Shown one piece after another: positions 7,190 through 14,897 of a DNA stretch of 28,504 nt. The notes beneath the pieces were generated by a model. The model saw nothing but the letters and a program-made list of their open reading frames with translations, was not told the DNA's origin and searched no databases. The stretch comes from JBAWAP01 sp049589355. GTDB taxonomy: Bacteria > Chloroflexota > Anaerolineae > VGOG01. The stretch is from the NCBI GenBank assembly GCA_049589355.1, contig JBAWAP010000078.1, positions 1 to 28,504 on the forward strand, given 5' to 3'. A program made the translations under genes and the position numbers. How positions within the stretch are numbered: the stretch's first letter is position 1; every line of letters begins with the position of its first letter.

Positions 7190-8583
7190 AAACAACCTTG
7201 ATCTACGCGGGCATAGCCGGCTACGGGTTCGAGAGCCTGGGCAAGGGGATGGAGGCGGGATGGATAAACCATGGTCTGGCCCAGCTCGCGGCCTGCGCCA
7301 AGGCCGAGGGGTTCGAGGTGGACCTCATTGACCTGAGGGGGCTCGAGGGCTGGGACGAGTTCCGGGCAGAGGTAGAGCAGCGCCGCCCCAATGTCACAGG
7401 CCTGACGATGATGAGCGTGGACTACAACCCGGTGATGGAGGCCATCGTCGTAATCAAGGGCGTGGATCCTTCGATTATCACCGTTGTCGGCGGTCCCCAT
7501 CCGACGCTGGTGCTGGAGGAGGTGGTTGCCAACCCCAAGATTGATTACATCGTCACCCACGAGGCGGAGATCACCTTCCCCAATCTGCTGGCGGCTATTG
7601 AGAGAGGCGAGCCGCCGAAGGAGCGAGTATTGGTCGGGGAAAGGCCAGACCTGGACGCCGTACCCTTCGTGGATCGGGAGCTTTTCTTAGATGAGTGGCG
7701 CAGATGCGGCTACGAACCCGATTCCCCTGAGGTGCCCTTCGTGCCGGAGCTGCCACCACCCTTTCTGACCATCATCGCCGGGCGCGGCTGCATTTACAAC
7801 TGCAACTTCTGCCAGCCAGCCGAGCGCCTAATCTTCGGCCGGTTCCGCCAGCGGAGCGTGCCCAACGTCATCGCGGAATTGAAGCTGCTCCAAGAAAAGT
7901 ACCACTTCGCCAGCTTCATGTTTCACGACGACTGTTTGACCAACGACAGGGAGTGGGTGAGCGAATTCTGTGAAGCTTACAGACGGGAGGGGTTCATCCA
8001 GCCCTTCTTCTGCCAAAGCCGGGCCGACATCATCGTCCGCCACGAGGAGCTGGTCGAGCTGATGGCCAACGCCGGATGCCGAGGCTACTTCATCGGCTTC
8101 GAAAGCGGGAGCGATCGAGTGCTGCGCTTTTTGCGCAAGGGCACCACCAGGGAAGTGAACCTGAAAGCGGCCCAAATCTGCAGGAAGTACGGCATCTCCG
8201 TCTGGGCCAACTACATGTTGGGCCTCCCTACTGAGACCAAAGAGGAGATGATGGACACCATTTCCATGCTCAAGGAGATTGACCCCGACTACTACAGTCC
8301 GGCCTTCTACACCCCCCATCCTGGCAGTGACCTTTACACCTATTGCATCGAGAACAACCTCTCTACTATTACCAGCCACGATCAGTACCGCCGCAACCCT
8401 ACCGAGACCAAGATCAAGGGCCAGGATCCTGAGTTCCTGAACTGGGCCCTGGTGGAATCTCAGCGCCGCAAGCCGTTAAACCAACTCAAGCGGGCCCTCA
8501 GGTATTACTGGCGGCGTTACGCCAAACCACGTAAAGCCATAACCAAACTTCGCCATCTTATATCCAAGAGAGCCGCTGTTTGA
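7186..8583 (+). CDS. B12-binding-type radical SAM enzyme
   Basis: The 465-residue product has an N-terminal Rossmann-like cobalamin-binding-type domain (about 1-150; LAQLAACAKAEGFEVDLIDL, then ITVVGGPHPTL) and a radical SAM barrel. The iron-sulfur motif CxxxCxxC is at C202, C206 and C209 (GRGCIYNCNFC). The downstream segment GYFIGFESGSDRVLRFLRKG is typical of the BchE-like class. These enzymes often perform methylations or ring rearrangements on unactivated carbons, using a [4Fe-4S] cluster and sometimes cobalamin. The usual DxHxxG cobalamin ligand motif is not obvious, so cobalamin binding is uncertain. The substrate is unknown. The start codon overlaps the toxin gene's stop, and the BKACE gene begins 13 bp downstream. 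Confidence 0.85.
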   Translation: MKTTLIYAGIAGYGFESLGKGMEAGWINHGLAQLAACAKAEGFEVDLIDLRGLEGWDEFRAEVEQRRPNVTGLTMMSVDYNPVMEAIVVIKGVDPSIITVVGGPHPTLVLEEVVANPKIDYIVTHEAEITFPNLLAAIERGEPPKERVLVGERPDLDAVPFVDRELFLDEWRRCGYEPDSPEVPFVPELPPPFLTIIAGRGCIYNCNFCQPAERLIFGRFRQRSVPNVIAELKLLQEKYHFASFMFHDDCLTNDREWVSEFCEAYRREGFIQPFFCQSRADIIVRHEELVELMANAGCRGYFIGFESGSDRVLRFLRKGTTREVNLKAAQICRKYGISVWANYMLGLPTETKEEMMDTISMLKEIDPDYYSPAFYTPHPGSDLYTYCIENNLSTITSHDQYRRNPTETKIKGQDPEFLNWALVESQRRKPLNQLKRALRYYWRRYAKPRKAITKLRHLISKRAAV

Positions 8584-8596
8584 GGCACATGAGGGG

Positions 8597-9418
8597 ATGC
8601 AGAAACTCATCATCACTGTCGCTCCTACAGGGAGTGTACCCACTAAGGCCCACAACCCGCACCTGCCAGTGACGCCGGAGGAGATAGCCGACACCGCCTA
8701 TCTCTGCTGGCAAATAGGAGCCTCCATCGTCCACGTCCACGCTCGCGACGACCAGGGCCGCCCCACTCTCGACCCAAACGTGTTTGCCCGCATCTATGAA
8801 CTCATCAGCCATCGGTGCGATATAATTGTCCAAATCTCCACCGGTGGCCGGGCCGGTATGGACCTGGAAGCACGGGCCGCAGCCGTGCGTCGCCTCCGCC
8901 CGGAGATGGCCTCCCTGACTACTGGCTCGATGAACTTTCCCGACCAAGTCTACGAGAACCCCTTCACCACCATCGAATATCTGGCCCGGGCGATGCAGGA
9001 GGCCGGAACCAAGCCAGAGATGGAGATTTTCGAGGCCGGCATGATCGCTAATGCCCAACTGCTGGTGGAGCAGGGGTTAGCGACAGCCCCCCTTCATTTC
9101 AATTTCGTGCTGGGCTCGCACGGCTCATTGCCGGCCACCCCCAAGAACCTGTTCTACCTCAGCGAGTTGATCCCACCCAACGCCTCCTGGACGGCCTCCG
9201 GCCTGGGTCGTTGGCAACTTCCCACGACCGCACTGGCCCTGGTGATGGGCGGGCACGTGCGCGTTGGTCTGGAGGATAACCTGTATTACCGTAAGGGGGA
9301 ACTGGCGAGCAATGAACAACTGGTGGAACGGATGGTACGCCTGGCCGACGAACTGGGCCATCCCGTAGCTACACCTGATGAAGCGCGGGCCATTCTTCAC
9401 CTGACGCCACCCCAGTAG
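8597..9418 (+). CDS. BKACE family beta-keto acid cleavage enzyme (Kce-like, DUF849)
   Basis: BKACE enzymes are zinc-dependent. They exchange an acyl unit between a beta-keto acid and acetyl-CoA, giving acetoacetate and a new acyl-CoA. The founding member, Kce, uses 3-keto-5-aminohexanoate in lysine fermentation. The 273-residue length is normal. The zinc histidines are H46 and H48 in HVHARDD, with E226 and D227 in GHVRVGLEDN as further active-site residues, and QISTGG and EIFEAGM are also conserved. The actual keto acid cannot be predicted, because substrate specificity varies widely in this family. It is followed 17 bp later by a class III aminotransferase, so an amino acid feeding into a beta-keto acid is plausible. 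No kamA, kamD, kamE or kdd gene is in the window, so a full lysine pathway is not supported. Confidence 0.88.
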   Translation: MQKLIITVAPTGSVPTKAHNPHLPVTPEEIADTAYLCWQIGASIVHVHARDDQGRPTLDPNVFARIYELISHRCDIIVQISTGGRAGMDLEARAAAVRRLRPEMASLTTGSMNFPDQVYENPFTTIEYLARAMQEAGTKPEMEIFEAGMIANAQLLVEQGLATAPLHFNFVLGSHGSLPATPKNLFYLSELIPPNASWTASGLGRWQLPTTALALVMGGHVRVGLEDNLYYRKGELASNEQLVERMVRLADELGHPVATPDEARAILHLTPPQ

Positions 9419-9435
9419 CATACGAGCGACGACTG

Positions 9436-10797
9436 ATGGAGAGTCACGTATTCTACCGCCGCCTTGGCCATGTCTATCCGATCGTGGAGCGGGGCGAAGG
9501 AATCTACCTGTACGACGCTGATGGCAAGCGCTACCTCGATGCCTCTGGAGGCGCTGTCGTGGTCAACATCGGCCACGGCGTGGCAGAGGTGGTCCAGGCT
9601 ATGGCCGACCAGGCTGGCCGGGTGGCCTATGCCCACGCCACTATGTTCACCACGCAAGTGCTAGAGGAGTACGCCGGGGCCCTGGCCGCAATCGTCCCCT
9701 TACCCCATCCTTGCTTCTTCTTCCTCTCCAGCGGCTCAGAGGCGGTGGAGACGGCCATCAAATTGGCCCGACAGGTCCAGATGGACCGGGGCGAACCAGG
9801 GCGCTATATAGTCATCAGCCGCTGGCGCAGTTACCATGGAACTACCCTGGGTGCGTTGGCCGTCTCCGGACGAGCCTATTTGCGACAGCCTTTCCTGCCC
9901 TTGCTGCAGGACGTTCCCCACATCCCCCCGCCCTATTGCTACCGTTGTCCCTGGGACAAGAGCTATCCTGGCTGCGACATCAACTGTGCCCAGGAGCTGG
10001 AGGTGGCGGTGAGACTGGCGGGGCCGGAGAACGTGGCCGCCTTCATTGCAGAGCCGGTCAGCGGGGCCTCGCTGGGGGCAGCTACGCCCCCACCTGAATA
10101 CTGGCCTCTCGTTCGGGAGATTTGCGATCGCTATGGGTTGCTGCTGATCGCGGACGAGGTAATGACCAGCTTCGGCCGCACAGGGCGTTGGTTCGCCATG
10201 CAGCACTGGGATGTGATGCCGGATGTGATGGTCATGGCCAAGGGGGCAACCAGTGGGTACTTCCCCCTGTCTATCACCGGTGTACGAGGGGAATTGGTGG
10301 AGGCCATCAGGAAAGGGCACGGCGACTTCGTCCACGGTGGCACTTTCTCCCACCACGCCGTGGGTGCGGCTGCTGGACTGGCTGTGCTACGCTATCTGCA
10401 GAAGAATGACCTGGTCACAGCCTCAGCAGTTAAGGGCAAGGTGCTGGGAGAGAAGCTGAGCGCTGCCTTGGGCGATTTATCCTGCGTAGGTGATGTCCGG
10501 GGCATCGGGCTGATGTGGGGTATAGAATTCGTCGCCGACCGGGTGACAAAAGCCCCCTTCCCACGAACAGCTCGCTTCGCCCGTCGGGTGGCGGATGCCG
10601 CTTTTGAGAAGGGGCTCATCGTCTACCCGTGCACGGGATGCGCCGACGGGGTGGCTGGTGACCTGGTCATGGTCGCCCCGCCGTTCATCATCACCGAGGT
10701 CCAGATGGACGAAGTAGTGCGCTTGCTTCGAGAGGCCGTTCTGGAGGTAAGTGAAGCCCACCGATTGGATCCGGCACCATGCCAAATGTCGAAGTAG
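9436..10797 (+). CDS. Class III PLP-dependent aminotransferase
   Basis: The 453-residue product is a fold-type I, class III (omega) aminotransferase. The PLP-binding lysine is K269 in MVMAKGATSGYFPL, D240/E241 lie in LLIADEVMTSFGRTG, and the phosphate-binding SSGSEAVETAIKLAR segment is at 98-112. A CYRCPWDKSYPGCDINC motif (four cysteines, 168-184) is found in a subset of this family and may stabilise a surface loop. Such enzymes transfer amino groups from omega-, beta- or alpha-amino acids to pyruvate or 2-oxoglutarate. Next to BKACE, deamination of a beta-amino acid to a beta-keto acid is the most economical idea, but that is inference. No strong ribosome binding site is seen; the start follows the BKACE stop by 17 bp. 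Confidence 0.88.
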   Translation: MESHVFYRRLGHVYPIVERGEGIYLYDADGKRYLDASGGAVVVNIGHGVAEVVQAMADQAGRVAYAHATMFTTQVLEEYAGALAAIVPLPHPCFFFLSSGSEAVETAIKLARQVQMDRGEPGRYIVISRWRSYHGTTLGALAVSGRAYLRQPFLPLLQDVPHIPPPYCYRCPWDKSYPGCDINCAQELEVAVRLAGPENVAAFIAEPVSGASLGAATPPPEYWPLVREICDRYGLLLIADEVMTSFGRTGRWFAMQHWDVMPDVMVMAKGATSGYFPLSITGVRGELVEAIRKGHGDFVHGGTFSHHAVGAAAGLAVLRYLQKNDLVTASAVKGKVLGEKLSAALGDLSCVGDVRGIGLMWGIEFVADRVTKAPFPRTARFARRVADAAFEKGLIVYPCTGCADGVAGDLVMVAPPFIITEVQMDEVVRLLREAVLEVSEAHRLDPAPCQMSK

Positions 10798-11270
10798 ATC
10801 AAAGTGGGAAGATGGGGGACTTGGCAATCCACACTGTCTTGGCTTTTGCCAATGACATCGAGTATGCTGTCCTTATCCCGGCCGGAGTCAAGAGAGCCAT
10901 AGTTCAGAAACTGCGCGCCCAGGGCAAGTCGAAGATTAGGGCCGAGCTTTAACTTCTTGCTGCCAGCCTTTTCTTGCTGCTACGGGATTCGCTTGGCGAA
11001 GTTAATCGAATAGTCATTGACACAGAATACACCGGATATGATGTGGACATTTGTAGCATGTTGCTGAACCACATTTGGCGAGTGGACCCGACCTTTGGTA
11101 AAGAGCAGCTAACATTCCGTAGAATTGGCAAAAAGTCGCCAGCGCACAAGCGGGCGCTGGCGACCTACCGTGGCAAACAGAGGGCCAACAGACAGATTGG
11201 GGAGCGGGAGCTATGGGCGGTACTGGGTAAACAAAAGGACCGGGGGAGCTTGCGCCCAAAACCCGCTTAG
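10779..11270 (+). pseudogene. Hypothetical gene interrupted by an in-frame TAA
   Basis: One reading frame runs from ATG 10779 to TAG 11268-11270 and is broken by a single TAA at 10950-10952. Before the stop it encodes 57 residues (with DLAIHTVLAFANDIEYAVLI). After it the frame continues with LLAASLFLLLRDSLGEVNRI, VIDTEYTGYDVDIC and a C-terminal RRIGKKSPAHKRALATYRGK stretch. The two parts join smoothly and look like one globular protein of about 160 residues. I recall similar uncharacterised proteins ending in SPAHxxALxxYRG, but I cannot name a family. The start overlaps the aminotransferase by 19 bp. An alternative is two separate small genes, the second starting from the TTG at 10974. Confidence 0.5.
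11130..11164 (-). terminator. Intrinsic terminator on the minus strand
   Basis: GTCGCCAGCGC (11135-11145) and GCGCTGGCGAC (11154-11164) form an 11-bp perfect stem with an 8-base loop. On the minus strand it is followed by five T residues (11134-11130). On the plus strand there is no T tract. Confidence 0.6.
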
Positions 11271-11312
11271 TCCCCGGTGGTGTGCCGGGAAGGCTACGGG
11301 TCACCCGATCTA
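11130..11312 (-). ncRNA. Candidate antisense/small RNA, about 180 nt
   Basis: A near-consensus minus-strand promoter (11319-11347) is followed about 150 bases later by a perfect intrinsic terminator (11130-11164), with no plausible minus-strand reading frame between them. The transcript would be antisense to the 3' half of the broken hypothetical gene and would contain several GC-rich hairpins, such as the one formed by the CCCGG and CCGGG segments around 11276-11292. I could not match it to 6S, SRP, tmRNA or RNase P RNA. The terminator hairpin overlaps the SPAHKRALAT codons, so part of the palindrome could be coincidence of coding. Confidence 0.35.
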
Positions 11313-11318
11313 TAAGCA

Positions 11319-11347
11319 ATTTTACCATAAAATACATACACTGTCAA
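11319..11347 (-). promoter_or_regulatory. Sigma-70-type promoter facing left
   Basis: On the minus strand TTGACA (11347-11342) and TAAAAT (11324-11319) are separated by exactly 17 bases. The -35 is a perfect consensus match and the -10 matches at five of six positions. It points away from rmlB, into the broken hypothetical gene. Confidence 0.55.
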
Positions 11348-11374
11348 ATCCAATGATCAGGAGGCAAATAGTCA

Positions 11375-12397
11375 ATGCGAAACTTGCTCATCACCGGTGG
11401 GGCCGGCTTCATCGGCTCTAACTTTGTGCGGTACATTCTTAGAAAGTACCCCGACTACAAGGTCGTGGTCTACGACAAGCTGACCTATGCTGGCAACCTC
11501 GATAACCTCCGCGACGTTGAGGATGACCCGCGCTACACCTTTGTGCGAGGGGACATCTGCAACGCGGGGAAGGTGGACGAGGTAATGCGCGAGCACGAGA
11601 TTGATGCCCTCGTGAACTTCGCTGCCGAGTCTCATGTAGACAGGTCGCTGATGGAAGCTGGCAGCTTCATCCAGACCGACGTCTTCGGCACCTACGTCCT
11701 CTTGGAGGCGGCCAAGAAGTGCCAGGTCGAGCGCTACCACCAGGTCTCAACGGACGAGGTCTACGGCCAAGTACTGGAGGGCTCTTCATTGGAGACCGAC
11801 CCCCTGTTGACGCGCAGCCCCTACGCCGCCTCCAAGGCCGGTGCCGACCTGCTGTGCCACGCCTACTTTGTCAGCTTCGATGTTCCCATCACCATCACCC
11901 GAGGCTCCAACAACATCGGCCCCTACCAATATCCTGAGAAGGTGGTCCCCCTCTTCATCACCAATGCCATTGACGATATCCCGCTCCCTCTATACGGCGA
12001 TGGCCGGCAGATGCGCGACTACCAATACGTGATAGACCACTGCGAGGGGATAGACGTGGTGCTGCACAGGGGCCAACCAGGCGAGGTCTACAACCTGGGC
12101 ACCGAGGTGGAAACCCACAACATAGACATGGCCAGGATGGTCCTTAAGCTCCTGGGCAAGCCGGAGAGCCTCATCCAGCACGTCAGAGACAGGCCCGGCC
12201 ACGACCGCCGCTATTCCCTCAACTGCGACAAGATCAAAGCGCTGGGCTGGACAAGCCGTCACACCTTCGAAGAAGCGCTGGAGAAGACGGTCCAGTGGTA
12301 CGTGGATAACGAGTGGTGGTGGCGCAAAATCAAGAGCGGCGAGTACCTGGATTATTATCGCCGACAGTATGAGGGGCGGGAGATGGTTGGAGATTAG
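11375..12397 (+). CDS. rmlB: dTDP-glucose 4,6-dehydratase
   Basis: This is an extended short-chain dehydrogenase that converts dTDP-glucose to dTDP-4-keto-6-deoxyglucose using bound NAD. The GxxGxxG motif is in TGGAGFIGSNF (G8, G11, G14). The catalytic T126-D127-E128 lies in STDEVYG and the YxxxK pair is Y150/K154 in SPYAASK. The length of 340 residues is standard. A strong AGGAGG (11360-11365) precedes the ATG. It is separated from rmlA by about 4.8 kb but lies on the same strand. Its last codons (VGD and the TAG stop) are formed by the beginning of a seven-base tandem array at 12387. A bidirectional terminator follows at 12448. Confidence 0.93.
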   Translation: MRNLLITGGAGFIGSNFVRYILRKYPDYKVVVYDKLTYAGNLDNLRDVEDDPRYTFVRGDICNAGKVDEVMREHEIDALVNFAAESHVDRSLMEAGSFIQTDVFGTYVLLEAAKKCQVERYHQVSTDEVYGQVLEGSSLETDPLLTRSPYAASKAGADLLCHAYFVSFDVPITITRGSNNIGPYQYPEKVVPLFITNAIDDIPLPLYGDGRQMRDYQYVIDHCEGIDVVLHRGQPGEVYNLGTEVETHNIDMARMVLKLLGKPESLIQHVRDRPGHDRRYSLNCDKIKALGWTSRHTFEEALEKTVQWYVDNEWWWRKIKSGEYLDYYRRQYEGREMVGD

Positions 12398-12435
12398 AGA
12401 TTAGAGATTGGAGATTGGAGGTTGGAAGTTGAGAG
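12387..12435 (+). repeat. Seven-base tandem array (TTGGAGA type) spanning the rmlB stop
   Basis: Seven consecutive seven-base units read TTGGAGA, TTAGAGA, TTAGAGA, TTGGAGA, TTGGAGG, TTGGAAG and TTGAGAG. The rmlB stop codon (12395-12397) is inside the second unit, so the array supplies the end of the gene. Confidence 0.9.
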
Positions 12436-12447
12436 TAGCTGAACGCA

Positions 12448-12476
12448 AAAACGCCGGGGGAGGACCTCGGCGTTTT
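12448..12476. terminator. Bidirectional intrinsic terminator between rmlB and arsA
   Basis: AAAACGCCG (12448-12456) pairs perfectly with CGGCGTTTT (12468-12476) around an 11-base loop. The A run on the left and T run on the right let it end both the rmlB transcript and the convergent minus-strand operon. Confidence 0.8.
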
Positions 12477-12485
12477 CTATCCTGA

Positions 12486-12582
12486 AGACCTCGGAGGTTT
12501 CTGTTGTGCCTCTGCTGGCAAAGTTGCCTTGATGATCTGGTTGGTTTACGGGCGAAATCGCGTCTGAAAACCTCCGAGGTCT
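12486..12582. repeat. Pair of inverted REP-like palindromes
   Basis: AGACCTCGGAGGTTT (12486-12500) and its exact reverse complement (12568-12582) flank 67 bases. Each copy is itself palindromic around ACCTC-G-GAGGT. The pair sits in the intergenic space between two convergent genes and resembles a two-unit REP cluster. Confidence 0.75.
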
Positions 12583-12609
12583 GGATAGCTCTCTTAAGTT
12601 TATGGTTGG

Positions 12610-13782
12610 CTATTCTTCATCCGCGCCGAAGGTTATCACCAGGGTGTCCTCATCGAACTTGGCGCTTTGAACATCCAGGCTCGCCAAGACGCGAGGCAGG
12701 ATCAGGTTGCGCTTGCGGTTGCCGATGTGCACGATGAGCTCGTCCCCAGAACGGGTCAGTTGCAGATCCTGCTTCTCTACGAAAGGCAGCGGTAAACTCA
12801 AGATGTAGCGCCCGTCTTTCTTTTCCACGCTGTGAGTCTGGCCAACGAAGTAGACCTTGGTGGGGTCACTATCGCCGTAGATGCTCTCGGCCATGCGCCT
12901 GAGCATGTCCAGCCCTACCACCTCCTGATCGAAGAGGGGCGCCTTGAAGATGGGCAGGGGTGAGAAAGCCTCCTCGATCATCTGGCTGTATTTCTCGTGG
13001 CTCTCCTTCCAAGAGTCGAAGTAGCTATCTTGCACCCGGGCCGGGATCAGGCGATTGGAGATCACGGCATCGGTCAGGTAGCCATAGAGATTAAGGTAGG
13101 CGAAGGTGCGCTGCGCCTCCTTAATGACCATCTTCTCAGGATTCAGGACCAGACGCACTGAGGCCTTCTCGGGGTCGGAGAGGAGGGTGTGCATACGGGT
13201 CAGTTGCAGGATCAGATCGGCGATGGTGTCGAACAGCTCCTCGTCAGGGATGGGTAGGTCAGTCACAGCTCGAAGGAGAGGGCGGCTGAGCTGCACAGCT
13301 TTTCGCTCGAGGGGGAATATCTTTTCCAGATACCAACGAGCTACCTCGGGGAAGGTAAGCAATTGCAAGGTGGCGCCGGTGGGGGCGCAATCCACGATGA
13401 TGACCTCGTAATCGCAGTCGTCGTGCAGGTGGACAATCTGCAGGAGGCTGGCCAACTCTTCCATGCCGGGCAAGACGGCGAGTTCTTCAGCGATTAGATC
13501 ATCCAGACCCCTCCAGGCTAAAACCGTAGCAAAGTATTTCTGGACATGGCCCCAATACTTGTCCATCTGGTAGAGGACGTCGAGCTCCTGGCCCCAAAGA
13601 TTGGGAGCCACCAAAGTTGGCTCAGGGCCCAAAGGCAGGTCGAAGCTGTCGGCCAGACTGTGGGCAGCGTCGGTGCTGATGACGATGGTGCGATGGCCAA
13701 GGTCAGCGCAGCGCAAGGCTGTAGCCGCGGCCACGCTAGTCTTCCCCACGCCACCTTTGCCAGTGTAAAGGATAATGCGCAT
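12610..13782 (-). CDS. ArsA/Get3-type ATPase with C-terminal HSP20-like domain
   Basis: The 390-residue product has the deviant P-loop GKGGVGKT (residues 8-15), switch I STDAAHSLADSFD and switch II VDCAPTGATLQLL, placing it in the ArsA/Get3 (TRC40) family of SIMIBI ATPases. The last 80 or so residues (after VYFVGQTH, through LSLPLPFVEKQDLQL, DELIVHIGNRKRNLILP and DTLVITFG) match the ArsA_HSP20 alpha-crystallin-like domain found on phototroph and Chloroflexota homologues. No arsenite pump or arsenic-binding gene is near, so a chaperone or membrane-protein targeting role is more likely than arsenic export. I chose the ATG at 13782 because GGAGGGG sits a few bases upstream; an in-frame GTG at 13809 would add nine residues. 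It lies 19 bp after a carbamoyltransferase gene. Confidence 0.88.
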   Translation of the reverse strand: MRIILYTGKGGVGKTSVAAATALRCADLGHRTIVISTDAAHSLADSFDLPLGPEPTLVAPNLWGQELDVLYQMDKYWGHVQKYFATVLAWRGLDDLIAEELAVLPGMEELASLLQIVHLHDDCDYEVIIVDCAPTGATLQLLTFPEVARWYLEKIFPLERKAVQLSRPLLRAVTDLPIPDEELFDTIADLILQLTRMHTLLSDPEKASVRLVLNPEKMVIKEAQRTFAYLNLYGYLTDAVISNRLIPARVQDSYFDSWKESHEKYSQMIEEAFSPLPIFKAPLFDQEVVGLDMLRRMAESIYGDSDPTKVYFVGQTHSVEKKDGRYILSLPLPFVEKQDLQLTRSGDELIVHIGNRKRNLILPRVLASLDVQSAKFDEDTLVITFGADEE

Positions 13783-13801
13783 GATCCCCTCCGGGTACTG
13801 A

Positions 13802-14812
13802 TTAGACACTGCCCATCGTCAGCGCCATCAGTGCCTTTTGCACGTGCAGGCGGTTCTCGGCCACGTCGTAGATCACGGAGCGAGGGCCGGAGGCGACCTC
13901 ATCGGTTGCCTCGTGGCCCCGGTCCACCGGCATGGGATGGGTGAAGAGAGCGTCGTCGGTGAGGGCCATCTTCGCGGCGTCGCAGATCCACTCCGGGTAC
14001 TGCAACGCCTTGTCAATTTCCTCCTGCTTGTGGAACTCACCGTCACGATAGGCTTCGGGGCTCATCCAGTGGCGGGAGTAGACAACGTGGGCCCCCTCGT
14101 AGCCAGAGGTCACGTCGTGGACTACCTCGAATGTCCTGCCATTGGCTGCACAGTTCCCCTTGGTCCACTCGATGACCTGGGGGTCCAGGTCGTATCCCTT
14201 GGGGTAGGCCAAGGCCACGTCCATCCCGAAGCGGGAACCGATGAGCAGTGCCTCCTGGACGCTGCACCAGGAACGGGCCAGCGCCCCGTGACCCCAGGTA
14301 ACCAGCAGCTTCTTGCCCCGCACGTCGCCCAGGTGCTCGCGCCAACCCATCACATCGGCCAGGCCCTGGCAGGGATGGTATTTGTCGTGAGCCATGGAGA
14401 TGATGGGGATGGTGGCCCAGCGAGCGTATTCCCGCAACAGGTCGTCGCCCTCGCCGTAGGCCCCGATCTTGTCCTCCAGGATGCGGATGCCCAGGCCGTG
14501 GGCGTAGCGGCTCATTACCTTAGCCGCGTCCTCGACGGTCTCGCCGGCCGTGGTGGCCGTCTTGAGCCGCATGGCCCCCGGCTCCAGGAACTGGGCATGG
14601 CCGCCTAGTTCAGTGGCGGCGCACTCGAAGGATTGGCGCGTCCGCACCGAGGGGTTGTAGAAGAACATGAAGAACGTCTTGCCGCACAGGACGTTGCTGT
14701 ACGTTGGCCCGAAGCGGTCGCGCTTCATCTTCGCCGCCAGCTCGAGGACGGCTTCCAGTTCGGCCTTTGACCACTCCTGCGTGGTGATCAGATCGCGTTG
14801 ATACAGGTACAT
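13802..14812 (-). CDS. Knotted-type carbamoyltransferase paralogue 1 (HPMP variant)
   Basis: This 336-residue protein belongs to the aspartate/ornithine transcarbamylase superfamily. The carbamoyl-phosphate motif SVRTR is at residues 55-59 and HPCQ at 146-149. The C-terminal ENRLHVQKALMAL segment and overall layout resemble acetylornithine transcarbamylase and YgeW, the knotted clade. The usual HCLP motif of ornithine-type enzymes is HPMP (292-295), closer to the HPLP of aspartate transcarbamylases, so its acceptor probably differs from that of its neighbour. The central segment reads TWGHGALARSWCSVQEAL where the second paralogue has SWAYSPSIHKPRAVPQSAI. It lies between a mobile-element remnant and arsA. 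The substrate is unknown; arginine synthesis, purine-derived carbamate metabolism or a new ligand are all possible. Confidence 0.83.
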   Translation of the reverse strand: MYLYQRDLITTQEWSKAELEAVLELAAKMKRDRFGPTYSNVLCGKTFFMFFYNPSVRTRQSFECAATELGGHAQFLEPGAMRLKTATTAGETVEDAAKVMSRYAHGLGIRILEDKIGAYGEGDDLLREYARWATIPIISMAHDKYHPCQGLADVMGWREHLGDVRGKKLLVTWGHGALARSWCSVQEALLIGSRFGMDVALAYPKGYDLDPQVIEWTKGNCAANGRTFEVVHDVTSGYEGAHVVYSRHWMSPEAYRDGEFHKQEEIDKALQYPEWICDAAKMALTDDALFTHPMPVDRGHEATDEVASGPRSVIYDVAENRLHVQKALMALTMGSV

Positions 14813-14850
14813 AGGTTTTTCTCCTTGTGAAAATCAGGAAAGACGAACCT

Positions 14851-14885
14851 CAGAAACCCGTTTTCTTGGAGAAAACGGGTTTCTG
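14851..14885. repeat. REP palindrome, copy 1 (downstream of the transposase)
   Basis: A 16-bp perfect inverted repeat, CAGAAACCCGTTTTCT, with a 3-base loop is followed by GGTTTCTG. It lies 12 bp beyond the transposase stop and is nearly identical to the copy at 15489-15521. Confidence 0.93.
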
Positions 14886-14897
14886 GGTTTCTGAGCA

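Noticed and set aside
11221..11300. Similarity of CCCAAAACCCGCTTAG to the 3' end of RNase P RNA
   Set aside because: The match is short, no P4 5' half or other conserved segments are nearby, and the segment overlaps coding sequence.
12387..12435. CRISPR-like repeat array
   Set aside because: Units are seven bases with no spacers; it is a tandem repeat. No direct repeat-spacer pattern occurs anywhere in the window.
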